Part shown: positions 1-8,099 of the stretch, piece after piece
Numbering within the stretch: position 1 is the first letter of the stretch
Layout: each line of letters begins with the position of its first letter
Source: Haloarcula limicola
GTDB taxonomy: Archaea > Halobacteriota > Halobacteria > Halobacteriales > Haloarculaceae
Direction: 5' to 3'
DNA length: 64,000 nucleotides
NCBI RefSeq assembly: GCF_010119205.1
Contig: NZ_WRXM01000001.1
Coordinates: forward strand, 62,001 to 126,000
The notes under the pieces: generated by a model
What the model was told of the DNA's origin: nothing
The model's input: the letters and a program-made list of their open reading frames with translations, nothing else
Databases searched by the model: none
Translations under genes and position numbers: made by a program

Positions 1-725
1 TGGACGACGACGACCTCCGCCGGGGAGTCCCCGCCGTCCACAAGGAGTACGACCTCTCGACGGCGATTCTGGCCGGCGACACGCTGTACTCGAAGGCCTT
101 CGAGTTCCTGCTCGGAACCGGGGCCGCCCCGGAGCGGACCGTCGAGGCGAACAAGCGACTCGCCACGACGTGCACCCGTATCTGTGAGGGACAGTCGCTG
201 GACATCGAGTTCGAGCAGCGCGAGGCGGTCACGCCCGAGGAGTACCTGGAGATGGTCGAACTCAAGACCGCCGTGCTGTACGGGGCCGCGGCGTCGATCC
301 CGGCGACCCTGCTGGGGGCCGACGAGGAGACGGCCACGGCGCTGTATAACCACGGGCTGGACGTGGGCCGGGCGTTCCAGATCCAGGACGACCTGCTGGA
401 CCTGACGACGCCCTCGGAGAAACTGGGCAAACAGCGCGGGTCGGACCTCGTCGAGAACAAGCAGACGCTCGTGACCCTACACGCGCGCCAGCAGGGCGTC
501 GACGTGGCGAACCTCGTCGACACCGACTCGGTCGAGGACGTCTCGGAAGCCGAGATCGACGACGCCGTCGCCCGGCTCCGCGAGGCGGGCTCGATCGAGT
601 ACGCGGAGGACCGAGCACAGGAACTCGTCCAGAGCGGGAAGGAGAACCTCGAAGTGCTCCCCGACAACGAGGCCCGCGAGCTGCTGGACGGCATCGCGAA
701 CTACCTCGTCGAGCGAGAGTACTGA
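1..725 (+). CDS. idsA: Polyprenyl (geranylgeranyl-type) diphosphate synthase, 5'-truncated by window edge
   Basis: An all-alpha trans-prenyltransferase that condenses isopentenyl diphosphate with allylic diphosphates; in haloarchaea it supplies C20/C25 chains for ether lipids and carotenoids. The frame is open from base 3, so the N-terminus lies outside the window. The first codons read DDDDLRRG, the end of the first Asp-rich motif. The second Asp-rich motif, QIQDDLLD, lies near 379-402, followed by the usual KQRGSDLVENK segment. The metal-binding elements in view are intact. Product chain length cannot be judged because the residues before the first motif are missing. Confidence 0.9.
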   Translation, partial: DDDDLRRGVPAVHKEYDLSTAILAGDTLYSKAFEFLLGTGAAPERTVEANKRLATTCTRICEGQSLDIEFEQREAVTPEEYLEMVELKTAVLYGAAASIPATLLGADEETATALYNHGLDVGRAFQIQDDLLDLTTPSEKLGKQRGSDLVENKQTLVTLHARQQGVDVANLVDTDSVEDVSEAEIDDAVARLREAGSIEYAEDRAQELVQSGKENLEVLPDNEARELLDGIANYLVEREY

Positions 726-776
726 CCGTCGGACCGCGCCCCGTCGGTTTTTCCGGGGTGAGTATCGGGCAACAGA

Positions 777-784
777 CCTATAAT
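777..784 (+). promoter_or_regulatory. TATA-like box of the GYD-domain gene
   Basis: The sequence cctataat is centred about 27 nt before the ATG at 807. This spacing places transcription start at or within a few bases of the start codon, so a leaderless mRNA is expected. Inferred from spacing only. Confidence 0.45.
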
Positions 785-806
785 CGGCAGACGCGACGGC
801 CGAACC

Positions 807-1094
807 ATGCCGACGTACTCGGTCCTCGCCGACGTCAACGAACAGGAGATACAGAACGCCCAGGAGCTCGTGAGCATCTGGGGCGACGTCCGACAGGACA
901 TCGAGGACCTCGGTGGGGAGCCCCTCGACAGCTACGCGCTGGCGGGCAGCTACGACTTCCTGCTCACGTTCGAAGTCCCCGACGAGGACACCGTGCTGCA
1001 GGCCTCCATCGCGATCGAGCGGTACGGGCTGGACACGGAGACGATGCGCGCGGTGCCCACCGAGCAGTTCGGTGAACTCGTCACGGACATCTGA
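807..1094 (+). CDS. GYD-domain protein
   Basis: A 95-residue acidic protein made of one small alpha/beta domain. It begins PTYSVLADVNEQEIQNAQEL and contains a GGEPLDSYALAGSYDFLLTFEVPD stretch typical of the GYD family, which has a ferredoxin-like fold related to the Lrp/AsnC ligand-binding domain. There is no helix-turn-helix and no signal peptide. Family members are often assigned to binding roles but no reaction is established. It stands between the prenyl synthase and the Get3-like ATPase with its own promoter, so its neighbours give no functional clue. Confidence 0.7.
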   Translation: MPTYSVLADVNEQEIQNAQELVSIWGDVRQDIEDLGGEPLDSYALAGSYDFLLTFEVPDEDTVLQASIAIERYGLDTETMRAVPTEQFGELVTDI

Positions 1095-1194
1095 GGCGAT
1101 AGCCCGCGGTCGGCTCCCCGTGGCTCTCGTTCCCCGAATCTCGACCTTCACTCTCCGGAACGGAGTTAAACGGGTTCGACCCCAACAGTCGGCC

Positions 1195-2124
1195 GTGACA
1201 CGGTTCGTCCTCTACGGCGGGAAAGGCGGCGTCGGGAAGACCACCGTCGCGGCGGCGACGGGGCTGCGACTGGCGCGCGAAGACCACGAGACGCTGGTGG
1301 TCTCGACCGACCCGGCTCACTCGCTGGCCGATTCCCTCGGCGTCGCTCTCGGCGGTGACCCGACCGAGATACGTGAGAACCTCTGGGGCGTCGAGGTCGA
1401 CCCGCAGGCGGGCGTCGACCGCTACCGCGTGCTGTTCGAGGCGCTGGCCGACGAGTTGGACGACGCCGGGATCAGCCTCGACGAGGAGGAGGTGGCGACG
1501 CTGTTCTCCTCGGGCGTCGCGCCCGGCAGCGACGAGCTCGCCGCGCTGGAGGGGCTGGCGACGTACGTCGACAGCGACCGCTGGGACCGCGTCGTCTTCG
1601 ACACCGCGCCGACCGGTCACACGCTCAGGCTGCTCGACCTGCCGTCGGTGATCGACCGCGGGATGGCGACGGCGCTGGACCTCCGCGACCAGGTGCGACG
1701 GAAGGTCGACGCCACGCGGACGATGCTGTTCGGGCCGATGGGACGCAAGCGCCGCGGGGAGCACGACGACTTCACGGAGATGCGCGAGCGGATGGAGCGC
1801 GTGGCGACGGTCCTTCGAGACCCCGAACAGACCGAGTTCCGCGTCGTCACGATCCCCGAGACGATGGCGGTCCGCGAGAGCGAGCGTCTCGTCGACCGGT
1901 TGGGCGAGTTCGGGATCCCGGTGACGACGCTCGTCGTGAACAAGGTCATCGAAGACCCGGGCGACTGCGAGCGCTGTCTCGGGAAGCAGGCCGTCCAGGA
2001 GGAGGCCATCGCCGCGCTTCGCTCGTCGCTGCCGGACCTCGACGTGTGGACGGTTCCCGACGAACCCGGGGAAGTCACCGGACTGGAGACGCTCGAACGG
2101 GTCGGCGCGCGTCTCGACGTCTGA
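1195..2124 (+). CDS. Get3/ArsA-family ATPase
   Basis: A 309-residue ATPase of the SIMIBI class. The GTG at 1195 is chosen because it puts TRFVLYGGKGGVGKTT at the extreme N-terminus, as in the family; the frame is open further upstream but that part is not Get3-like. Motifs: deviant P-loop GGKGGVGKTT (residues 8-17), switch I DPAHSLADSL, switch II DTAPTGHTLRLL, and a CxxC pair (CERC) near residue 262 that would bind zinc at a dimer interface. Archaeal members are Get3-like tail-anchored-protein factors or arsenite-pump ATPases. No arsenite permease or ArsR is nearby, so a Get3-like role is more likely. Confidence 0.85.
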   Translation: MTRFVLYGGKGGVGKTTVAAATGLRLAREDHETLVVSTDPAHSLADSLGVALGGDPTEIRENLWGVEVDPQAGVDRYRVLFEALADELDDAGISLDEEEVATLFSSGVAPGSDELAALEGLATYVDSDRWDRVVFDTAPTGHTLRLLDLPSVIDRGMATALDLRDQVRRKVDATRTMLFGPMGRKRRGEHDDFTEMRERMERVATVLRDPEQTEFRVVTIPETMAVRESERLVDRLGEFGIPVTTLVVNKVIEDPGDCERCLGKQAVQEEAIAALRSSLPDLDVWTVPDEPGEVTGLETLERVGARLDV

Positions 2125-2152
2125 GGGCCGACGGTCGACCGTCGCGAGCGGC

Positions 2153-3373
2153 TTAGCCGCGACGGGGGCCGACAGCCGCGCGAAGCGACCGGCCGAGCCA
2201 CGTCAGCGCGACGGCACAGGCGAAGTACGTCATCAGCAGACCGACGTGATACAGCGCCGAGTTGTGGCCGATGCCCAGCAGGGATTCGACCCCGTAGACG
2301 ACGTTCTCCAGCCCCCACGGGGCGTCGTAGACGGCCATCGTCAGGAGGTAGGTCGGCACGTAGAGGGCGATTGCCAGCGGGGAGTCGGTCAGAGTCGGGA
2401 GGGCGGTCGAGAGCGCGAAGTACGCGAAGAGGGCGAGCGTCGCAGGGCGGGTCAGGAGGCTCCGGCGGCGGTCGCGGTCGCGTTCGCCGCCTTCGTCGAG
2501 GTACTCCTCGAAGGAACGGAGGTCCGTCTCGCTGTGGCCGAAGGCGGTCACATCGTTGTGGGCGACGGTGTTGTCGAACTTCAGCGAGCGGTACTGATCG
2601 GGACCCATCGGGAAACCGGGAACGCTTCCGCCGATAGTCAGTCCGATTCTGGCGAGTGTCATCGGTACGGGAAGGACGCGAAGCGGCTTCCCGTCGGCGC
2701 GATAGATCGCGCGAGCCACGTCAGCGAGGGTCAGCACGTCGGGACCGCCGAGTTCGTACGTCTCGCCGACGTGGCGCTCGTCGGTCACGCAGTCGGCGAG
2801 CATCTCCGCGAGGTCCTCGACCCAGATCGGCTGAAACCGGGTCTTGCCGCCGCCGGGGAGGCCCGTGACGTACGGCGTCGTCAGCAGGCGCGTGAAGGAG
2901 ACGAACTCGCCGCCGTCGCCGAAGACGACGGAGGGCCGAACGATCGTCCAGTCCAGCGCGGAATCGCGGACGACGGTCTCGGCTTCGCCCTTCGCGCGGA
3001 TGTAGTGGGTCGGCCCGTCGGGGTCGGCACCGAGCGCGCTCACCTGGACGAATCGGGAGACGCCGTGACGTTCGGCCGCGGCGACGGCGTTCTCGGTCCC
3101 GCCGAGGTGGACTCGCCCGTGCATCTCGTTTCCCCCGTCGGGTTCGAACAGCGGCGAGAGCGCGACGAGGTTCACGACGGCGTCTTGCCTGTCGAACGCT
3201 GAATCGAGCGCGTCGAGATCGGTCACGTCGCCCGCGACCGTTCGCACGCCGTCGGGGAGGGCCGTCGCGTCGGGGGAGCGAGCGAGCGCCGTCACGTCGT
3301 GGCCTCGCTCGACCAATCGGGCGGCGAGGCGGCGACCGACGAAGCCGGTGCCGCCGAGGAGGAGGATTCGCAT
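2153..3373 (-). CDS. NAD(P)-binding NDUFA9-like protein fused to a C-terminal membrane domain
   Basis: A 406-residue protein. The N-terminal ~300 residues form an atypical short-chain dehydrogenase/epimerase with the dinucleotide motif GGTGFVG (residues 7-13) and segments such as VQVSALGADPDGPTHYIRAK, as in complex I NDUFA9-like proteins. After an arginine-rich linker (GGERDRDRRR) come about four hydrophobic helices ending in SLRAAVGPRRG. The Rossmann domain should face the cytoplasm. It converges on the Get3-like gene. The substrate is unknown; quinone or sugar-nucleotide metabolism is possible. The membrane tail is unusual for the family. Confidence 0.75.
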   Translation of the reverse strand: MRILLLGGTGFVGRRLAARLVERGHDVTALARSPDATALPDGVRTVAGDVTDLDALDSAFDRQDAVVNLVALSPLFEPDGGNEMHGRVHLGGTENAVAAAERHGVSRFVQVSALGADPDGPTHYIRAKGEAETVVRDSALDWTIVRPSVVFGDGGEFVSFTRLLTTPYVTGLPGGGKTRFQPIWVEDLAEMLADCVTDERHVGETYELGGPDVLTLADVARAIYRADGKPLRVLPVPMTLARIGLTIGGSVPGFPMGPDQYRSLKFDNTVAHNDVTAFGHSETDLRSFEEYLDEGGERDRDRRRSLLTRPATLALFAYFALSTALPTLTDSPLAIALYVPTYLLTMAVYDAPWGLENVVYGVESLLGIGHNSALYHVGLLMTYFACAVALTWLGRSLRAAVGPRRG

Positions 3374-3506
3374 GCGAGTCGAGATACTGTGCGTGGGGAG
3401 TTTACGTCATCCGCCGTCGGCCGCGACACCCCCTGTCACCACCGCTAGCAGGATGGGTGGTGCCTGGTTGCGTAGGGTCCGCTGGAACCGGCGTCTCGAA
3501 CAGCCA

Positions 3507-3607
3507 GAAAGCCCCCGGTCGCTCCAGTCGAGGGACTCGCTGCGGTCCTCGGCCTCCGGCCTGCGGTCCTTACGTCGCCCGTCTTCCCGGAGCGACCGGC
3601 CCCTTTC
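3507..3607. repeat. MITE-like inverted-repeat element in a gene-free stretch
   Basis: The gene-free stretch 3374-3749 contains this element. A 19-base left arm (3507-3525) and right arm (3589-3607) are inverted copies: gaaag and cggtcgctcc match, and four bases between them differ. Inside, the decamer ctgcggtcct occurs twice (3540-3549 and 3561-3570) around a GC-rich palindrome. A further small palindrome, cgact-gg-agtcg, lies at 3694-3705. No ORF here has convincing haloarchaeal codon use or acidic composition. The arrangement suggests a non-autonomous mobile element or a folded intergenic repeat. Confidence 0.5.
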
Positions 3608-3749
3608 AGTCCCACCCGAGTCGGCTGCTCAGTTTTACCCCAAGGGGTAGCGAAAGATGGATTGTCGGCACAATTCGAGGGACGAACCATCCACGACTGG
3701 AGTCGGGGCTTCCCGATTCTCATATCCTACTTCCAAGCTACACCGTCTC

Positions 3750-4535
3750 TCAGGAACGGAGCGTATCGAGGCCCGACACCGACTCGCTGCGCTCGCGGTA
3801 TCGATCGTACAGTTCCGCCGCCCACGCGTAGAACGCCGGGTCGGTCCCGTCGGCGCAGGCGTGGAGTTGTCCGCTCTCGTCGTAGGCGAGCAGGAGAACG
3901 CGGTCGTCTGTCAGCGTCAGGCCGAACGAGACGGAATCCGGACTCTGGTACAGCGTAAAGGGCAGGACGCTCACCACCGTTGCGAACTCGGCGGGGTTCT
4001 TCTCGCGGGCGCGGTCGATGGTCAGCCCGTCGAGGACGAGTTCGGTCTCGACGCCCGAGAGGACCAGTTCGGCGTGGGCGTCGTGGAACAGGCGGCTCAA
4101 CACCGGCGATATCATCCGCACGCGGGAGGTGTCGGCCGACTCGACGGTACTCACGTAGTGGCTGACCGGGGCCTGCGGTTGGTCGGTCTCGGCGACGACG
4201 AGCGTCGCGTCCGCGAGTAGGTCCGGGTCCGGTGCCACGTCCGCGGGCAGGTGTGCGTAGAGGGCGTCGTTCTCGCCGATTGCAGAGAGGGCGTCCACGT
4301 ACTCGCGGTGGCGGCGCGTGACCAACAGCCCCGTCGTCGTCAGGCGGTAGTCGCCGTCGCGCTTCTCGGCCCAGCCCCGGTCGGCGAAGGCGGCCAGATT
4401 CCGCTGGACGCTCCGGCGAGACTGGTCGAGTTCGTCGGCGAGGTCGCGGGGCGACCCCGGGGTCTCGCGGAGGCGCTCTAAGAGCGCCAACCGGTCGGGC
4501 GAGTCCGCGAGGAACTGCGCGGCGTCGGGAGCCAT
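3750..4535 (-). CDS. Winged-helix transcriptional regulator, FilR1-type C-terminal domain
   Basis: A 261-residue regulator. Residues ~10-75 form a winged helix (LALLERLRETPGSPRDLADELDQSRRSVQRNLAAF, then DGDYRLTTTG as the wing). The remaining ~180 residues resemble the FilR1-type ligand domain common in haloarchaeal regulators, with ISPVLSRLFHDAHAELVLSG and a late segment (RVLLLAYDESGQLHA). It is divergent from gltX with a 114-bp gap between start codons. The effector and targets are not evident; autoregulation or control of a neighbour is only a guess. Confidence 0.75.
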   Translation of the reverse strand: MAPDAAQFLADSPDRLALLERLRETPGSPRDLADELDQSRRSVQRNLAAFADRGWAEKRDGDYRLTTTGLLVTRRHREYVDALSAIGENDALYAHLPADVAPDPDLLADATLVVAETDQPQAPVSHYVSTVESADTSRVRMISPVLSRLFHDAHAELVLSGVETELVLDGLTIDRAREKNPAEFATVVSVLPFTLYQSPDSVSFGLTLTDDRVLLLAYDESGQLHACADGTDPAFYAWAAELYDRYRERSESVSGLDTLRS

Positions 4536-4649
4536 ACCCGGTGGCTGCGACGGCCGCGAAAATAACGCTGACGGGACGCAGGCCGGGGAACCGCGCGCCG
4601 GCCGAGCGAACCCGACGGCGTTTTGACCGGGGCGGTGTCAGAGGCGAGC

Positions 4650-6383
4650 ATGGACGACGCGCTACGCCAGCGTATCGAGGAGGCCGCCGAGACGAACGCC
4701 CTCCTCAACGCGGTCAAACACGACAGCGAGGCACAGGTCGGGGCCATCATGGGGCCACTCATGGGCGAGAACCCGGAGTTCCGCGAGTACGGCGACGAGA
4801 TCCCGGCGATCGTCTCGCCGGTGGTCGACCGGGTCAACGGCATGGACGCCGAGGGACGCCGCGAGCGACTGAGCGAACTCGCCCCCGAGAAACTCGAAGC
4901 GCTCGAAGCGGCGGACGAGAGCGACGAGCACCCCCTTCCGGACCTCCCCGACGCCGACGAGTACGACACCGTGCGGATGCGCGTCGCGCCGAACCCCAAC
5001 GGTCCGTGGCACATCGGCCACGCGCGGATGGCGGCCGTCATCGGGACGTACAAGGAACGGTACGACGGCGAGTTCGTCTGCCGATTCGACGACACCGACC
5101 CGGAGACCAAGCGCCCGGACCTCGACGCCTACGACGCCATCCTCGACGCCATCGACTATCTGGGCTTCGAACCCGACGCCGTCTATCGGGCCAGCGACCG
5201 CGTCGAGACGTACTACGACCACGCGCGGGAACTCATCGACCTCGGCGGGGCCTACACCTGCTCCTGTCCGCAGGGGGAGTTCTCCGACATGAAGAACAGC
5301 GGCCAGGCCTGTTCCCACCGTGAAAAGGACGCCGAGACCGTTCTCGACGAGTTCGAGGCGATGGTCGACGGCGAGTACGAGAGCGGCGAGATGGTCCTCC
5401 GCGTGCGGACCGACATCACGCACAAGAACCCCGCGCTGCGTGACTTCGTCGCCTTCCGGATGATCGACACGCCTCACCCCCGCGAAGAGGCCGAGGACTA
5501 CCGCTGCTGGCCGATGTTGGACTTCCAGAGCGGCGTCGACGACCACCTGCTGGGGGTCACGCACATCATCCGCGGCATCGACCTGCAGGACTCCGCGAAG
5601 CGCCAGGGGTTCGTCTACGACTACTTCGACTGGGAGTACCCCGAGGTCGTCCACTGGGGGCACGTGCAGGTCGACGAGTACGACGTGAAGATGTCCACCT
5701 CGACCATCGCGGAGCTGATCGCCGAGGGGGAACTCGACGGTTGGGACGACCCGCGCGCGCCGACCGTCGCCAGTCTCCGCCGGCGGGGCATCCGCGGCGA
5801 GGCGTTGGTCGACGCGATGGTCGAACTCGGCACCTCGACCTCGAACGTCGACCTCGCCATGTCCTCGGTCTATGCGAACAACCGCGACCTGATAGACGAC
5901 GACACCGACCGCGCGTTCTTCGTCCGCGACGGCGACGAGCACGGCGGCCTGGTCGAGCGCCAGGTCGTCGGCGGTCCCGACGCCGGCGAACCGCCGTTCC
6001 ACCCCGACCACGAGGACCGGGGTCGACGCGAGATCCCGGTCGCGGGCGGCGTCGCCGTCGAGGGCGACGACCTGCCCGAACACGGCGAGCGCGTCTGGCT
6101 GAAGGGCTACGGCTGCGTTCGGCACACGCGCGACGCCTTCGAGTACGTCGGCGACGACATCTCGGCGGTCCGCGAGGAGGGCGTCGACGTGGTCCACTGG
6201 GCACCGGCCGACGGTCCCGAACTCCGCCTCCGGACGATAGACGGCGACGTGACCGGCGTCGCAGAGCCGGGCGTTCTCGACTACGAAGCCGACGACATGC
6301 TCCAGTTCGAGCGCATCGGCTTCGCTCGCGTGGACGAGATCGCATCCGACGGCGAGTCCGTCGCGTACTTCGCACACCCCTGA
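4650..6383 (+). CDS. gltX: Glutamyl-tRNA synthetase (archaeal type)
   Basis: A class I aminoacyl-tRNA synthetase of 577 residues that charges tRNA-Glu; in archaea it is non-discriminating and also mischarges tRNA-Gln for the amidotransferase route. The HIGH motif is intact in GPWHIGHARM (about residue 122) and the KMSKS equivalent is VKMSTSTI (about residue 347). The archaeal N-terminal helical region and the C-terminal beta-barrel anticodon-binding region are present. The ATG at 4650 gives the usual N-terminus; the frame also opens at a TTG at 4623, which would add nine residues. The stop abuts the stop of the opposing histidine kinase gene. Confidence 0.95.
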   Translation: MDDALRQRIEEAAETNALLNAVKHDSEAQVGAIMGPLMGENPEFREYGDEIPAIVSPVVDRVNGMDAEGRRERLSELAPEKLEALEAADESDEHPLPDLPDADEYDTVRMRVAPNPNGPWHIGHARMAAVIGTYKERYDGEFVCRFDDTDPETKRPDLDAYDAILDAIDYLGFEPDAVYRASDRVETYYDHARELIDLGGAYTCSCPQGEFSDMKNSGQACSHREKDAETVLDEFEAMVDGEYESGEMVLRVRTDITHKNPALRDFVAFRMIDTPHPREEAEDYRCWPMLDFQSGVDDHLLGVTHIIRGIDLQDSAKRQGFVYDYFDWEYPEVVHWGHVQVDEYDVKMSTSTIAELIAEGELDGWDDPRAPTVASLRRRGIRGEALVDAMVELGTSTSNVDLAMSSVYANNRDLIDDDTDRAFFVRDGDEHGGLVERQVVGGPDAGEPPFHPDHEDRGRREIPVAGGVAVEGDDLPEHGERVWLKGYGCVRHTRDAFEYVGDDISAVREEGVDVVHWAPADGPELRLRTIDGDVTGVAEPGVLDYEADDMLQFERIGFARVDEIASDGESVAYFAHP

Positions 6384-7769
6384 TCAGGTCGTCCATTCCA
6401 CGTCGGTGAACTCGAAGCGCGCGCCGCCCGCCTCGCTCTCGGTGAGCGTCACGTCCCAGTCGTGGGCGTCGGCGATGGTCTCGACGATCGCGAGGCCGAA
6501 CCCGGTGCCGTCGCCGACGGTGGTGTAGCCGGATTCGAACACGGCGTCGCGTTCGTCTTCGGGGATTCCCGAGCCGTCGTCAGCGACGAAAAAGCCGTCT
6601 TCGAGTTCGCCGACGGTGACCGAAACCGGCGACTCGTCGGTGCCACCGTGTTCCAGCGCGTTCCGAAAGAGGTTCTCGAACAGCTCGGTCAACCGCCCGG
6701 GGTCACAGAGGACGGTCCGCGACGTCTCGATCGAGCAGGTCGCCCCCTCGGTGAGGACGCCGTTCCACGCGCCCTGCGCGACGATGCGGAGGTCGACCAC
6801 TTCGGTGTCTTCGATATCTTGCCCCTCTCTGGCCAGCGTGAGCGTGTCCTCGACGAGCGCCTCCATCCGCTCTAACGCGTCGCCGACGGAGTCGAGGCGG
6901 TCCTCGACTTCCGGCGTCGCCCCGTGTCTCGCGAGCTCGAGGCTCCCCGATGCGACCTGTAACGGGTTCCGGAGGTCGTGGCTGACGATGCTGGCGAACT
7001 CGTCTAAGCGCTCGTTTTGCTCCTGCAGTCGCTCCTCGCGGGCCTTCTGTTCGGAGATGTCCGCGATGATGGCGACGCTCCCGAGGATGTCGCCGTGTTC
7101 GCCCCGAATGGGGGCGATGGAGACGCTCACGTCGAGCGTGTGGCCTCCGCGGTGTCGGAGCTGCGTCTCGACGCCGGTGAGGCGGTCCCCGTCGAGTACG
7201 CGCTCGTGGCGGCGCTGTAACTCGGTGCGGTGGTCGACCGGGAGGACGGAGAGCGGTTCGCCGCAGATCTCGTTCGTCGACCACCCGAACAGCGACTCCG
7301 CGGCGGGGTTCCACACGTCGACGACGCCCGCCTCGTCCGCGGCGACGATCGCCAGCGGCGACGCCTCGATGAGCGTCTGGAGGCGCTCGCGCACCTCAGC
7401 CAGTTCGGATTCGAGGTGAGCTCGGCGGGAGACATCTTGGACCACGCCGACCGCTCTCGACTCGCCTTCCGCCGTCGCGAGCGGCGTCACGGACACCTCG
7501 CACGGAATCCGGTTCCCCGACGGTGTGACGACCTTTCTCTCCTCGCTCGCGTCGGCCTCCGACGGTCCCTCGCCTCGGTCCGACTTCAGGACGGTCGCGA
7601 CCGGTTCGCCGACGAGCGTCTCCGCTTCTCGGCCCGTGAGCTCGGCGAACGCGTCGTTGACCCTGACGAACCGTCCTCCGTCGTCCGCGAGGTACACCGG
7701 CTGGTCGAGCGACTCGAAGACGGCTTCGTACTGTCCCGCATGCCGCTCGTCGGGCTCGCAGTCCGTCAT
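6384..7769 (-). CDS. PAS-PAS sensor histidine kinase
   Basis: A 461-residue soluble kinase. Two PAS domains (about residues 15-120 and 132-245) are followed by a short coiled region (EERLQEQNERLDE), a HisKA domain with phospho-acceptor SHDLRNPL, and a HATPase domain with N box NLFRNALEHGG, G1 box DDGSGIP and G2 box GTGFGLAI. No transmembrane segment or signal peptide is seen, so it should sense a cytoplasmic signal such as redox state, light or a small ligand. No response regulator is adjacent, as is common for orphan haloarchaeal kinases. Confidence 0.9.
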   Translation of the reverse strand: MTDCEPDERHAGQYEAVFESLDQPVYLADDGGRFVRVNDAFAELTGREAETLVGEPVATVLKSDRGEGPSEADASEERKVVTPSGNRIPCEVSVTPLATAEGESRAVGVVQDVSRRAHLESELAEVRERLQTLIEASPLAIVAADEAGVVDVWNPAAESLFGWSTNEICGEPLSVLPVDHRTELQRRHERVLDGDRLTGVETQLRHRGGHTLDVSVSIAPIRGEHGDILGSVAIIADISEQKAREERLQEQNERLDEFASIVSHDLRNPLQVASGSLELARHGATPEVEDRLDSVGDALERMEALVEDTLTLAREGQDIEDTEVVDLRIVAQGAWNGVLTEGATCSIETSRTVLCDPGRLTELFENLFRNALEHGGTDESPVSVTVGELEDGFFVADDGSGIPEDERDAVFESGYTTVGDGTGFGLAIVETIADAHDWDVTLTESEAGGARFEFTDVEWTT

Positions 7770-8099
7770 CGACCCTCCCGGGCGGTGTCGTCGGGCACGG
7801 GACGCCCCGCAGCGCCGTCTCGCCTGCGCATCGCTAAGTCGGGAGAGACGAGTGGGGCGAGAGCTACCGCGCGGCGCGGCGGAGCGAACCGGCTTCGCAT
7901 TTCAGCTACGTGTTTGCCAGTATCGAACTTTGTTCTATCGGCCCCATTATCACTGTTTTATCGACGGCTCCGAAGTTCGGGGGCGGTGAGAGGCGACCGT
8001 TACTGTCGTTGAAAACGGCGAGTACCGGTCGCTCGTCTGTCGGTCCCCGCTCCCTCTCTGACCGGTTCCCCCGACGCGTTTTTACCGCCGACGGACGCA
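7770..8099. other. Divergent promoter region between kinase and esterase genes
   Basis: A 330-bp gene-free stretch. Its middle (about 7905-7975) is clearly AT-richer than its surroundings and includes ttgttctat and ctgttttatc, plausible promoter sequence. An inverted pair gcgaccg / cggtcgc lies around 7990-8035. A gttttta TATA-like run about 20 nt before 8100 probably drives the esterase gene. No coding sequence is supported. Confidence 0.4.

Noticed and set aside
3445-3723. 92-residue minus-strand ORF in the gap before the HTH regulator
   Set aside because: It crosses the MITE-like inverted repeat and has no acidic bias or family features.
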